Positions 12,501-25,692 are shown, counted from the stretch's first letter. The stretch: 64,000 bases of DNA from Epiperipatus broadwayi (GCA_028023455.1 JAQFVV010006313.1:1312992-1376991); one strand, 5' to 3'. Numbers and translations are program-made. Notes: generated from the letters alone by a model not told the origin.

Positions 12501-14902
12501 TGAACCATTGGCACTTACTGGCATTAAATTCCTTTATGGTAGATCCCCATTTACAATTTTTTTTAACAAATCTCTGAGATGTTTTTGATACAATGTGTAA
12601 ATTATATGATTGTTGACTGTTTTATAAATAACATAAAATCAAATTTAATCCTTCAAACCACTAAACAAAATATTGACATCAAACTTCCTAATTGGTGACA
12701 CACAAAAAAATATAGCTGCATTATCTCTGCTAAGAATCATGGTACAAGTAAGATGCAAAAAAAAAAATATTTCAAAACAAATGAGTGTCGTTCATTCATC
12801 AAAAGCATGTATATTGGAATAACTAATGTTATAAAATCTTAAAAGACATGTTGAGAAAAATAATACTTAAAATGTGACAATAAGGATATTTTAATGTGTG
12901 GGATATTTTATGACCAAAATGGAATATGAGTTCACTATCACATAACCATTAATATAACTGTTTTGTAATAAAATAAAGTTCTCAAGATAGTGAATATGAA
13001 ACAAAATATATTAATGGCTTTATTATATATAACATGCTCAAGACTAATGTTTAATTTATTAAACTTTATTCGATTTGATATTGTACAAATTGCAGACCGT
13101 GAAATAAATCTGTATTTAAAATAAATTTATGATTTCTCACATATCATAATAATAATTGGTAAAAAGATAAAATGATTCAAATTTTTACATCATTCCTTTT
13201 CTTTGTAGACACATGTATATAGATTAATTACAAACATTTATTTACCTGAATTACATCCACCCATCAACTTCTATTTTAACATCTCATATCCTTATATGTG
13301 TGGGTGTGTGTTTGAGGGTAGGTGGGTGTAGGGGATAAAATAATAAATCATAAAACATTAAACATAGATTATCTCTAAAATTTTCAATACATCAATATTC
13401 AAATAAATTGCAAAATTAATTTCAGTATTTCATTTTGTAATATATGTGTATTAAATACGTTTCCATTAATCATCAAAATTTTTATATAAATAAAAATGTT
13501 TAACTAAACTTTTCCACAGTAATTCATTTAAATGATAGTAAACATAAATAATAAGATCTTGAATATTTTCTACACACATCCCTATATATATAAGCCAATA
13601 AATGAATTTTAAGTCTTTTCGTAATTATTAGTTCAATATTCATTAAAAACTCCATTTTTCAATTTCTTTTAATCGCATAGTTTATTAATAACGTATATTC
13701 GTTGATGCTTTAGACAATAGGATATTGTGCACCTCTATATAATTATACACACATATTATTATTATTTATGATTGTATATGCACTTGACTTTTCTAATATT
13801 TATATATAATTTACAAAGTTATCAATTTGCTGCGGGTGGACAACTTATTTAATAAGTGTTAAGCAGTTATTTATAATAATATTATACTTTTAAAAGAGAG
13901 ACTAAAGATTAGATTTTTTACTACGTTAAACAAATGTTTATGATATCCGTGGGCGTTTAATGTTTAACTTATTTTGTCTTTCATCTAAACTCTGCTGCAA
14001 GCTTTTTTCTTTTACACTAAAAGTTAAAAAGCAGAAGGTGGGCAATAAAAGAAACGTTTAAAAGACATCTTGAAGTTTTAAAAAAAGAAGAGATAAAGGT
14101 AATAAAGAAAATCTAAACTCTCAAAAGTCTTTTAACATTGCAAATATAAATCTGACTTTTATATGATTTTATATATGTTTATTTATTTAAATATTTATTT
14201 ACCACAGCGTTTAAAAAAAAAAAAAAACACAAAAACAAATAAATAGTCAACATTTAAATAAATATGTATTTATTGTTCCATCTTGGTCAGGATTTAAACC
14301 CGGAATTATTATGTTCCCCCCAAAAAAAAATTGGCTTACTCTATTCTTTAATTACGTTAAAAGAATTAATAGAGTACATTATTAATAAATATTTATTGGT
14401 AATCCATCGTAATCTAACATTCGTCAATTTTCAATTTTAATTTTTCTTAACAATGTATTTGGTTGTTTGTTTATTTAATTATTGTTGACATTTTTCTTTA
14501 TAATTGAAGTCATGTATTTAAATTCAGCTTAGTTCAGTGTATTTAGGCTCTAATAAAGTTAATATTTTATAATTAGAAAGATTGAATAAATTGAAAAATA
14601 TAATGTATTCGTTTATTTAATATTTTATTTTTATTTTATTGCATACATTTAACAAATAAGTCATGATCTTAAATTAACATAAAATATTCAAATATTATTT
14701 TGTGTATGCATACATATATATATATACATGCTTTTTGTTAATACAATAAAACTAGTATGACATTATAAGTATTTACAATATTATTTAAGTATAATTATTT
14801 TAATATGTATTCAGTAAAAATTATAAGTATAGATATAAAATGCATGTTTATATTGTATTTAAATTATGATTGAAATAAAAGCTGTTAATTTACAGATTTA
14901 TT

Positions 14903-14903
<1 letters not shown>
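9543..14903. other. AT-rich intergenic sequence with unassigned patches
   Basis: No coding region supported. Two GC-richer patches, at about 10030-10420 and 11145-11350, share the 17-base word TGAGGTACAGATGAATC (near 10358 and 11176), so they may be fragments of one older repeat. The remainder is AT-rich with poly-A/T runs. The minus open frame at 12250-12435 shows no domain. Confidence 0.4.
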
Positions 14904-14940
<37 letters not shown>

Positions 14941-14971
14941 TATTATTATTATTATTATTATCATCATCATC
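14904..14971. repeat. (AAT)n(ATT)n(ATC)n palindromic trinucleotide tract
   Basis: About twelve AAT units switch directly to ATT units and then to three ATC units, forming a perfect hairpin-capable tract. On the minus strand it reads (ATG)3(ATA)n immediately after the LINE 3' end, so at least the ATG/ATA half is probably the LINE's own 3' tail. Simple-trinucleotide tails are known for some non-LTR clades, such as the TAA tail of I-type elements. Confidence 0.85.
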
Positions 14972-15236
14972 TTTCAAAAGGACTTTATTACACCTTATTG
15001 AATATAACAAGAAAAAGGTTACATTTATAACTATTTTACCACATGCAGATGAATTGAAGCTAGTATAAATAAGTTGAAAATTGTAATGGGAGGGGGGTGA
15101 GACAACAAAGACAAAGGATATGCATGTGGTTTACAAATTTGTGTTTACCTTTTTTTCTTTAAAATATACACATCCAATTAGTTTTGTGCACTCATAAGGC
15201 TCTTAGTTCTGCTTTGTATTAGTCTTTTTTTTTCAT

Positions 15237-17735
15237 CTATAATTTTGAGCACTGTTGTAATATAGACCAAGTGGCTGCATACATCTTTTGGGATATAATT
15301 TTTTCATCCCTTAAGCGGAGCTGTTCCATTTTGTTCCAGAATGTGTTTGGATGTCTTCTTGGATTATTGTTGTACATGAAGGAGCATCTTGTATACCATA
15401 GTGAAAACAATATAAAAGTACTTGCTTGAATATGAGGGTAGCTCTCCTTAACAAATGTTTGTAAAAGAGTTTGAATGTCACAATTTCTTTGTTTGTACAA
15501 TGTTGATATGGATGAGAGAATATTATCAAATGCAGGGCAGGTAAAAAGAAAATGTTCTTGTGTCTCAGTTTCTCTATGACCTAACCAGCATATGTCTTCA
15601 GTATTTATGTAATGCCTTCTATATCTACAAAAGTGTAATTTTGGCAATGATTCAAATTTAATTTGAGTAGAAAATCTTAATATTTGGGTTCTAATGACCA
15701 GAATTTAAATTTTCAGGTTAGTTGTCTATTGTTAATGTTTAAAATTGGTCTTTTATCATTTGGGCGTGAGCAAATTATCTGGTATACATTGCAATATTTA
15801 AATTTATCTTGAGGTGGTGAAAAAATAATATTTGGAATGTTAAGAATTAGTGTAAGCAAGGTTTTCCAATATCCATTTGTTGGCGGTGGTTTATCTGTTG
15901 GGGTAATCTTGAAGAACACGTTCATGTATGGAAATAAATAAGCACATGCAGAAATAAGATTTAATGTCTTTTGAATGTTAAAAATATGTATTGAATGTAG
16001 TTCTAAACCATTTTGTATTAGAGGAGCTTGAATATGTTTTAGTGAAACTGAAACAATCTTTTTCCCCACAACAACTTTTTACATAATGAGTTATTTTACT
16101 AGTAAAACATTTAGTGTATATGATTATTGGAGAATAGTATGTGATTCGAGTCATAATTAATAGATTAAACAGGGATACTTTGGAATACAACAAAAGGTAA
16201 GATTTTGAAAGTGAATCAATTATATTTTATATTTTATTTTTAATTTTGTCTTGTATTTGTTGACACATTTCTCAGTTGCTCAAATAGAAGGGGAATCCCA
16301 CAAAAGAGCTGGGTTTTCATTTAAAATTTTGTGTGTGAAATTGTCCTGTATATATTGACCACGCAGAAGATTTATCCATGTTAAACTCCAGCTTGTATTT
16401 ATTAGTGTATGAATTAAGAATTTTCAATAGAGTTGGGATCTGTTTTTTAGAAGTTAAAAAAACCAAGACATCATCCATGTTGGCAATACAGGAGATGTTT
16501 GCCTTCACACCAGGTATGTATATGCCTGATAATTCTTTTTCTATCATATTCTGTAAGGGATTGATATAGAAAGTAAAAAAAAAGTTCTTAGTGGTGAACC
16601 TTGTTTAATTAAACAGTAAGGTACAAAAGAGGGGAAATTCTTACCATTATGTGTAATATGTATTTCTCGACTTAATAGAAGATTGGTGATTAAATATATT
16701 AAGGATCTTGGTATTGTTGTGTTTGCTAATGCTTCAACAAGGAGTTCAATTGGAATCATATCAAATGCTGGTTTTATATCCAGTTGGATTACAACCGGAC
16801 TATATTTTTTTATTATTTCTGACAGAATCAATAACTGTTTTGAATAGAAAGGCTGTTGGCATTGTAGATGAGGCTTTCTTAGCAAATTGCATTTTAGATA
16901 GTATAGGTATAATATAGGGTTCTATTTTGTCTTTAATGATTTACTCCAGCAGTTTGATACCCAGAGGGCTCAATGATATGGGCCTTAGATTGTTTAGTGT
17001 GGTTATTTTTTTCATGTGTTTTGATAAATGGTACTAGTAAAATAGAGTATAATACATGTATATGATGGACCTTTTTTGTTAGAAAGTTTGCTAGATTACA
17101 CAGATACTGAGCAGTAAATTTTTCTAAATGCTTGAATACAAAGCAAGGTATACCATGCATTCCTGGGTGACTGGAGTTTGGGGTTGATGCTAATTTTTGA
17201 ATAGTCTTTAGGAGTAAATACTATATCTTCTTCTGGCTCACTGAGAAAAAAGTGGTGCAGGGCTGAATTTTTTCTTCTCTTGAAGTTGGATTTGAAATGG
17301 GTGTAGAGAGGTAGCAACATGTAAACAGAAAATATATCTTATTATATTTTAATTGCTGTTGGTATGTGAGTTGATGGCTTTTGTCTCATTGCTCAGCAAA
17401 TATAGTGTCTGGACCATGTGTGTGTCTGTGTCAAAAAGAGTTTTCTTTTTTTAATTGCCAGGTATTATCTAAGTTCTTCAGAGACTGATTGATAAAGTTT
17501 CTTCAGGGCAATCACATTTGAACAACCTTGTTTATTTGTAGTACTGTTTGTAAATCTTTTGTGTATTTCATCTACAAGAGCTAGAAGCCTTGAAAGGGCT
17601 GGGGTATCCCTTGTCATGACATCAATTGTATATGAAATAATGTTGACAAAGGCAATAAATGTTTGCACTGGATCCATTTCAATGTCTCAAAGGTTGAAGA
17701 GGTATATATTGAAACAGATATACTGTTCCACGTGT
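15237..17735 (-). pseudogene. LINE ORF2: reverse transcriptase and C-terminal Cys/His region
   Basis: Read downward from 17735, the linker (MDPVQTFIAFVNIISYTI) is followed at 17320-16933 by the N-terminal RT fingers, with PSGYQTAGVNH matching the usual YRPIS-type motif. At 16885-16544 lies VVIQLDIKPAFDMIPIE, carrying the first catalytic Asp (family pattern LDxxxAFD), and further on IKQGSPL (family (R/K)QGxPLSP). At 16547-16317 lies CIANMDDVLVF, the YADD catalytic box with both aspartates kept but Y-A replaced by N-M. A thumb-like stretch is at 16069-15713. The last part (15647-15237) has CWLGH...EHFLFTC, the terminal zinc-binding-like cluster. Several frameshifts and stops separate these pieces, so it is dead. 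A related C-terminus is at 3-329. Confidence 0.75.
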
Positions 17736-19800
17736 ATATATATTCAAAAGACCCCCCCCTCATTTAAAAAATACTAGCATGATTTGATCAAATTAAAAAA
17801 GAATTAAAGCAAAAAGTTTATAGTTAAAAGAAAATCATTATTGATTTTATACTTTTAAATTACGATGTAAATAAAAGCTAGCATTTATTAAAAAGATTAC
17901 ATTTTTAACTTTTGGAATGATGTTTTCGAATAAAGTGTGATAATAGCTTGAGGCAGTCTTAATAAATTGGAAAACATGAACTAATGCTTATAATCTGTTA
18001 TCTATCCCACTAAAAGTAGATTTCCAATCCTTAAGAAGATAGCAAACCAGGTACAGTGGGAAAGGCTGCTTAATCAATCCAAGAATCAGTATAGATATAG
18101 TTGAGTTGCAAGTTCAGAGCAGATTTTTAAAAAGTTTTTTTCAAAAAGATTTTTAGGAGATTCTAAAAAAAGTTTTTCAAAGAGTTATTTTTTCAAAGAG
18201 ATATTTTTCAAGTAGATGTTAAAGAAGAATTTTGAAAAAAAGATTTTAATTTTAAAAAGATATTAAGAGCAGTTCAAGAACCACTGTTAATAATGGAAAA
18301 GGAAAACATTATTAAGGAAATTATAATGATGGAAGGCCAAACCAACAGCTTCATCTCTTCATCTCATGCCATGTTTCTCCAAGAATTGCCTTTATGATCA
18401 TCATGAAAGGGAATAACGCCATTCAGCTTAAATAAAATGACCTCTTTTTGATGGAACAGATTGGATATAAACAAGAAAAAAAAGAAAGAAGGTAACAATT
18501 TTATAAAATATGTAATATTTATATGTGTTTATAAAAGACAAACAAAACATCTTTCTTAGAAATGAAACTAAAATTATAAATAAATATAGCTACATGAAAA
18601 TACGTTTATTATTGATAAATTATAAATGAAACTGCTGGTAAATTTATGTATAAAAATATACGTCTGCAGCAGACCAAGTCAATATTTATGCTAGAAGAAT
18701 TATATGTAAATCATAAATGCTTAACTGCAGATTAATGAGATCTAAATAAAATAATAAAATTTATATGTATGAATATACATCCATATTTCAAATTATAAAT
18801 GATATTAGTTGTATTCACATATTGCACTCTCCTCTGTGAATTAATTAAATAATTAAAAATGTAAATTATTAAAGAACTTGCATTCTTTAATTCCTATTGT
18901 ACTATTATTGAATGTATACCAAGATACACAATGGACTGTAAATAAAATAACTTAAAATTAACTGGAACTCTGAATTAGACATAAAATGTAAATTGTTAAA
19001 TATCTTGCATTCTTTAATTCATATTGCCCTACTACTAGATGTATACTAAGATACACAATGGACTTCAAATAAAATATTTGGTGAATTAGGTGGAACTTTG
19101 AATTAGATGTAAAATATAAATTGTTAAAGAACTTGCATTCTTTAATTTATATTGCCCTACTACTGGATGTACATCAAGATACACAATGGACTGTAAATAA
19201 AATATTTGTTAAATTAAGTGGAATTCTGCATTAGGTGCTATCAGTTGTCTTTATTATTTTCTCTGTTGTCTCAATATATCACACTCCTCTCTGTGAAGTA
19301 ACTAAATGATTAAAGATATAAACTGTTAAAGAACTGTTGAGAGAAGAACTTTATTATACTCTCAACAAATTACATTTTCTAAGTCATCTAAAATGTTATT
19401 GGAAGTAGGCCAAAAAATACAAAGGACTGTCAATGAAATACTTTGTTTGATGGACATTTGTTTAAATCTGTTATTAAATAAAATTATTGTTACTTAAAAT
19501 AAATATTAGTTATCCAGTTGTTCAATTCTATTTTGTTTTTATTGCATCACTCATCATTCAGTGCACTTGTTCATGAGCATCTCATGCCTCCTGAGCTACA
19601 TCTGGCATAACTAGACCTAGGTAAGTCAGGATGCAGTGAGTTGGAACTCTAGTGGCACTGTTTGGAAAACCAAACATAGAAATGTCTAGATACTTCCAGT
19701 CTCTATGGTGCTATATCCTCTGATGAACAGGAAATATTGTTGTAGGGGGGGAGGGTTTAACATCTGCATTGGGGAATGCCCATCGATAGTCCTTCCTACA
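17736..19800. mobile_element. Unidentified 2-kb segment splitting the LINE ORF2
   Basis: LINE endonuclease similarity stops near 19800 and RT-linker similarity resumes near 17735, so about 2.06 kb here does not belong to the LINE. The segment holds an A/T-run region with repeated AAAGA/TTTTTCAA words (18120-18260), a tandem array (18800-19440) and a short GC-richer end (19550-19795). Runs of C (17752-17758) and G (19745-19751) lie near the two ends, but no matching terminal repeats or target duplication could be established. It encodes no recognisable protein. A non-autonomous DNA element or a satellite-bearing insertion would both fit. Confidence 0.45.
18800..19440. repeat. Tandem array, period about 127 bp, about four diverged copies
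   Basis: Units beginning GTAAATTATTAAAGAACTTG (18861), GTAAATTGTTAAATATCTTG (18988) and ATAAATTGTTAAAGAACTTG (19116) are spaced 127 and 128 bases apart. They share CATTCTTTAATT, ACTRCTRGATGTA, AAGATACACAATGGACT and AAATAAAATA. A fourth, more diverged unit starts near 19317. It is preceded by a block (CACTCCTCTCTGTGAAGTAA) that also precedes the first unit (CACTCTCCTCTGTGAATTAA near 18825), so a longer repeat structure includes both. Function unknown. Confidence 0.8.
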
Positions 19801-20296
19801 ATATGCTCATCAGGAAATTGTTACAACTGAGGTAATAAAGAGGTTGTATGTTGGTCTGGTTACAATATACATTTGTGAGAATAAATATTCTGGGGTTCGA
19901 CATGGAAGGAGCACTCTAAAATCATTCTTTAGTGAAACAATAATTGCAGAATGATCTGATAATGATGAGTTTTTTATTGTTAGTCTGATCATGTGATGTA
20001 ACACTGGTGAGTAGAAGACCAGGTCAATTAATGATGAAAACCTGCCATTATTAAAGGTTCCTGAATTCTGTGGAAGATAGCCTTCTCCACTCATGAGTGG
20101 TATGGCTAGTAAGTGCAACCATTTTGTGATAAACCCATTGTATGACATGTTGAAATCACCAAGTAAAATTAATGGATGTGATGAGGATGTTATTTTGGAA
20201 TTTATAATTTGAATGACTTTATTAATTGCTGTATGATTTGGAGGTAAATAAACAAATGCTACATTCAATGTAACTGTTTTATCATATAAGGTTATA

Positions 20297-20333
<37 letters not shown>

Positions 20334-20336
20334 TAT

Positions 20337-20382
<46 letters not shown>

Positions 20383-20640
20383 TTGAATGAATAGAAGGGG
20401 CAGGTTTTCATTACTACTACTCCTGTTCCTGCTGATGGTGAAAATGATGCTTGGGAAAATGCTGAGTATCCTTGATTATTAAGATAGTTAGATGGATTAA
20501 TCTGAGATTTATTATAAATTTTTGTTTCAAGTAGTCCTAGCAAATGAGGTTGTATAATTTCAAACCATTTTATTAATTGATAGTTTTTTTCTGGTGAGTT
20601 ATGTTTAATGACGCTATTTTTATTTTCATTACAGTTTCAC
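19800..20640 (-). pseudogene. LINE ORF2 N-terminus: APE-type endonuclease
   Basis: The domain starts near 20635 with MKIKIASLNIT, the first APE strand. After a frameshift comes the IKWFEIIQPHLLGLLETKI region, with the catalytic E of the ETK motif. An 80-base TA microsatellite follows, then NVAFVYLPPN and LLGDFNMSYN (the GDFN catalytic motif), SLIDLVFYS, and SLSDHSAIIVSL (the SDH motif with catalytic His). APE endonucleases of LINEs nick target DNA to prime reverse transcription. All signature residues are visible, but the frame is broken by the frameshift, the TA tract and stops. Coding similarity ends at about 19800 where foreign sequence begins. Confidence 0.78.
20299..20378. repeat. (TA)n microsatellite inside the LINE endonuclease
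   Basis: About 80 bases of alternating TA with one ATAAATATATAATAA interruption. It lies between the ETK-motif half and the GDFN-motif half of the APE domain, so it arose or expanded after the element inserted. Confidence 0.93.
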
Positions 20641-20689
20641 TCAATAAAAACAGAACACACCTGATGCAGTAATTAGATTGTAATTTTAT

Positions 20690-22273
20690 ATAGTTTAAAT
20701 AACTTGCACAAATTATGACAAAGAATTTTTATGTCTGGAGGTTCTACTTTCTACCTCCTGTGATAATTTTTGCACATTTTCTTTTTTATTAGTGCTAAGG
20801 TTTTCATCTGAAGTATATTTAAACTCGGTATCCATTGAACTCATATTTGCTTTTCTTATTTTTTTATGATCTAATGTCTGGAGAATACCATCTTTACTGA
20901 GATCAATAGGTACTGCTGCATTTTTCCTGCTTTGTTTGCTTCATGGTCTACCTGCTTTTCAGTTGGCAGTGATATTTATTTTCAGGTCTGTAGGTGGCAG
21001 GCAAGGCACTAGATAGTCTATAATATCTTGTAAAGTTTTATTAAGAATTGTTTTTGATTGTTTGTGATTTTGGCAATCACTTTTTAATATTTCTTGTTGA
21101 GATGAGCTATTTTCTTATATCACTGGTTTATCCTCGTCATTCCATGATTGATTTTTGGGTAAAATTGATTCATTTTCATCATTTACCGATTGCTCTCTGG
21201 TGATGTTTAGACTGTCTGTTACATCATCATTAATTGGATCATTTTGATAGCAAATTGTAGATGATTCACTTATCGGTTGAGGAGTGAATTCTGCATTATT
21301 TACTGGCACATTTCCACATTGATGACTTGAGGTTGCTCTCATATCACAGTATTTACATTTAAGTTTTGGGTATGCATATATAAATATGTCCTCATTGTTT
21401 GCAGTGAGAGCATTGCAGTTTAGGTCCATGAATTATTAAGAGTAGCGTCACTTCGTGATCAGTTATAAGGGTGGGAATATCATTTGGATTTATGTTTTGA
21501 TTTAATTTAACTTTAAAATGATAACTGTTTCCATAGATCGGTATCAGAGTTCCTTTTAAATATGTAGGTTGAAAGATAACAATAGCTCCAAATGGTTGCA
21601 TTAATTTATTGAGGTCACTTATTGTATAGTTAAAGTATGCATTTTTGATTGTGCCAGTAATAAAATTTTCTCTATATTGGTTAACTTTTACTAAAGCATA
21701 TTTCCCTAAGGTTTTAATTGTTTTATCAATTTTTTTTTCTTCTTCACTATAGAATTCAATAGCAAGATAGCGAGGATTTGCATGATATGCAATGTGCAAT
21801 ATAGAATCTCATAATTTATTTGTGATTAATTCTTTGTATAGAAAATCCTTAGGAAATCTATACAGTGAACAATTTATATCAGTAATTGCAAGGATAACAG
21901 ACTGGTCAGTAAAGAAATGTTTAAACAACATAAATAAATCACATGGGATGGTCGTATTAAAGCATTCAGAAATTTTTATTAGACTTTCATTAGTCCAGAT
22001 CTCTTCTTCTATTGTGTTAACTGGTAATGGAGCAGATTCTGAAATCATATCTAGTTTCATTAGATCATTCATTGCTGAACAACAAAATCTTGAAACTGGA
22101 GTTTGATTTTTTTCCACATTCTGAGGAAAATCTTTTTTAGTGGATGCTTTGATTGCATCAGTGTAAGAAATGGAGTAAAAAAAAATAACTGTTTGCACAC
22201 AAATTCCTTGTAGGAGGAGTTTTCTTAAGGTTAAAAATCTATATATACTGAATATTGGGTTGCTTAGAGTCAA
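20690..22273 (-). pseudogene. LINE ORF1 (Gag-like, zinc knuckles)
   Basis: The frame starts at 22273. It continues past an in-frame stop near 21806 into 21799-21392, whose end carries the first knuckle: CSHCKQ, then a TGA where a residue is expected, then GH. A frameshift leads into 21429-21115, where LKCKYCDMRATSSHQCG forms a second Cys/His cluster. Before the knuckles, a block (TIKNAYFNYTISDLNKLMQP, then GTLIP, then NIN/IPTLI and LLLIIHGP) resembles the RRM-like plus pre-knuckle layout of LINE ORF1 proteins. A polar low-complexity tail follows (about 21300-20690). ORF1 proteins coat LINE RNA. At least one stop in frame and one frameshift: inactive. Confidence 0.65.
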
Positions 22274-22379
22274 TAAGGTTTATTTTAAATAAAAAAAAAG
22301 TTTTATTATTACTAGAAATATATAATGTGTCCTACCGATATCTATGATCACCAAACCAGCTGGCACATGTGCACTACTC

Positions 22380-22627
<248 letters not shown>

Positions 22628-25600
22628 TAAAAAAAAACAACTATTTATTACAAAATTAAAAAAACATTTATTTCAGGAATGCTTTTGCATTTTAGGAAGT
22701 TTTTATTGAGAGAAATTTAACTCTTTATAACAATGATAATAGCAATGGGTTATATTTGAGTGAAACCATAGAAACAATATCTAAAAAGACTAAAGTCTTT
22801 TGTCATTAGGAAAAAGATATAAAAAATCCATGATTTTAGATTGAGTTTTTTTCTTAATATGCTTTTTTAATAAGCAAAGATGATATATTATATACAATAT
22901 TAAAATTTGAATTTTATTATAAAAAATTAAGTGACTAAACAAAGAAAAAAATATTTGCTCCACATGATTTCTATCTTTTGAGAGATCAGTTAATATCTTG
23001 AAATAAAATCATCTCAATGTACAATGTTTTTCTTATACTATATAAATATCAATATTCACAGAATTCTCTTGGTGATATAATGTCTATTGGCACTATTATA
23101 GCTAAAGGATAGAATTTAGAATTCATTATGGATTAACTTTGTGATACTATAACAATTTTATTATAAAATTACCAAAGGATTAAATAATTCTAATATTCAT
23201 ATAAAAATTGAAATATTAATGTCTCAATGTTTTACTATGGATTATGTTATTTAAAATGCATAATTCATTCCAGTGGACAAATTTCTGTTTTGAATGATAT
23301 GATAAAAATATGATTAAACCTCAAGAATAATGCTTACATAATATATCTTAATACTACAAATATTAATCAGGAAACTCAAGTCTTATGAACTTTAAATTTA
23401 TAATATTTCTAGAAATATTGTTTTGTTATTATGTAAAACTACATATGCTTTTCAATGATGTATTAGTTTAGTGATGTCTAATGATTTTGGCAAGTTAACC
23501 AGAACTTATGTGTTTATTGCAGGTTTAGTTACTGTAGAACTTATATGCTTGTTTATACTACATTAAATATAAACTAACCCCATAAAATTTCATATTATTT
23601 TAAAACAAAATTTAAATATTGTAATTTTCTTGACATTAATTTTAAATGTTATTTAAAATTTTATAGAATGTTTTTAAAATTAATATATTTTAAATATAAG
23701 TATTTTCAAATTATACTTAGGATAATGTATACTTCACATAGCTTGATGATAATATAATTTTGTACTTAAATTGTTAATCTTATATTTATGATAGTAAAGA
23801 AAACCAAAAAATAAATTAAACAGACTTAGTTTTTTTTAAATACACATATTAAAAATTTATTTAAAAGTGCTTATGCAAATATAATATTTTTTTTCTGGTT
23901 TACTAGTGTTCATTCCCAGAACAGCTAGATACATAAATGACAAATATATACAATGTATGCAATTATATTATTGATATATAATTCATAATTAAATATGTTA
24001 CTCAAGATTACTTCATTTATTTATTAAGTTATATATTTTATTATTTATTTATTATATTTCTTATATCAATAAATTTTTATTTTTTATTATTTAAAATTGA
24101 ATCTCATGATTATTCATAATTTATTGTCCACATTAAATTTTAATTAAAATTAGTCTCTTCATATTTTCTTTTTATATTAAATATTCAGCTAGCCAAATAT
24201 TAAATAAATATGTACATATTTTAATAATTTGTGGTATTATTTTTGTATTGTCTTATTTACATTTTATTGATTATAATGAATAATTAATTATTAAAAGTTA
24301 AACTAATATCTTATTAAAGACTAATTGGTTAAGCACACATATTTATCTATGTTTAATATGAAACAAAATGTTGTTTTATGTTATTTGTACTTTTGTAATT
24401 TATATTTATTTAATCATTATTTTATAATTACTTCATGCTAGTGCTATTTGACAGTTCAAGTGGGTTTTAAGAAAATTATTTATTTCATTCTATATATCTT
24501 TATATCAGTATAAAAAATTGGTATATGAAAGTCTTAAATCATATATTCACTAACAGTTAATAATTTTAATAACATTATATCATTACATATTTTTGGCATC
24601 CAATATTAAGGATTATTTTATCAGTTACTTGTTTTAATAATATTATACCAGTACAATTTTCATTATGAAACATTGTGTTATTTTTGTAATAATAGTTGGT
24701 GATTTATTTTTTATACCGTTATATTACATATGTGAATATATTTTCTTTAAAATGATGAAAATTAGAGCAATCTTCAATATTTAAGGACAATTGTGTTTAA
24801 CCACATTTACAATGCAAGTTAGTTTATATACTGTTATTCAGTGTCTACTCTTTTATATAGATCACATTCCCCCAACCTGATATCTGATTATGCAAACTAT
24901 GTAGTTGAATGCACTCACTCACTTCAATGACACACTCTCCTGATCCTAAAATCTTTAATGAAACTAAAAACTTAAATTTATGTATTTAAAAAATTATTTA
25001 TCACTTTTAATTATTTTAATACAATAAATATATCAAATATATTGGAATAGAATATTTTTCCTCTATTTTGGAAAACCAAAATTGAATAAACAACAGTTGA
25101 ATACAAACTCGCAAAGTACAGAAAATGCCGGTTGATTAAAAATGAAATTAATGGAAAATTTGGCATTGTTTGAAACTTGGAATATTTTCCTAATCAAGTT
25201 GATATGAAGAAGTGGTTAGTCACAGACATTTGGCTATATTAATTAAATATTTATGATAGCCATATTTGAAAAAGGAATTCTGATAAGTATGTCATTCAAA
25301 AACACAACAGAATTTTTGCACAATATCACTGAATATTTGAAATAATGATTTTATTCTTTATTAATTTTAAATGTAGACTATTCTAAATGTTTATTATCTC
25401 AAGTTCTACTTCAGCTTGGTTTATATCTATCAGTCCATTAATTTTATTTGAAATTTCTATGATATTCAAGTTTTTTTTTTAAATGGATTATAGGTAAAAG
25501 ATACAATCATTTTAGTTTTATTAAAATCTTATATCATGAATTTATTTTTTCCTCAACTATTTCTGTTTCATGAATAAATTCTTTTAAATAATAGCAAAAC

Positions 25601-25639
25601 ATTTTTTTTTTTATTTGTTTACATTTTTTTTTTTTTTAG
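22628..25639. other. Highly AT-rich intergenic sequence
   Basis: About 3 kb of very AT-rich sequence with stops in every frame. No tandem, inverted or coding structure is visible apart from short A/T-rich self-complementary words. Confidence 0.5.
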
Positions 25640-25692
25640 TAAATATGGGAAATGTCTTAATTCACTGTCATTTATATATTTTTTTAATAAAA
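25640..25692 (+). other. Possible 53-nt internal exon (weak)
   Basis: A long polypyrimidine run ending in TTTTTTTAG (to 25639) is followed by 53 bases that are open in two frames (one reads KYGKCLNSLSFIYFFNK), then AAAA|GTAAGTAT, a strong donor consensus. The acceptor-donor pair is what makes it notable. No homology is recognised, no partner exon is established, and such pairs occur by chance in AT-rich DNA. Confidence 0.15.

Larger units (their letters stand above)
14972..22300 (-). mobile_element. Nearly full-length non-LTR retrotransposon (LINE), inactive
   Basis: Read on the minus strand from 22300 to 14972, the order is ORF1 with zinc knuckles (22273-20690), ORF2 APE endonuclease (about 20640-19800), RT (about 17735-15650), a C-terminal Cys/His cluster (15600-15520), a 3' UTR with AATAAAG, and a trinucleotide tail. 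This is a complete two-ORF LINE layout. It is interrupted between endonuclease and RT by foreign sequence (17736-19800) and inside the endonuclease by a TA microsatellite. The order APE, RT, CCHC excludes R2-like and RTE types. The clade (I, Tx1/L1 or another group) cannot be settled by eye. No clear target duplication was identified. Confidence 0.75.

Noticed and set aside
17736-19800. C-run near the left end and G-run near the right end as terminal inverted repeats
   Set aside because: Sequence next to the runs does not pair in the right order, so they are probably coincidental homopolymers.
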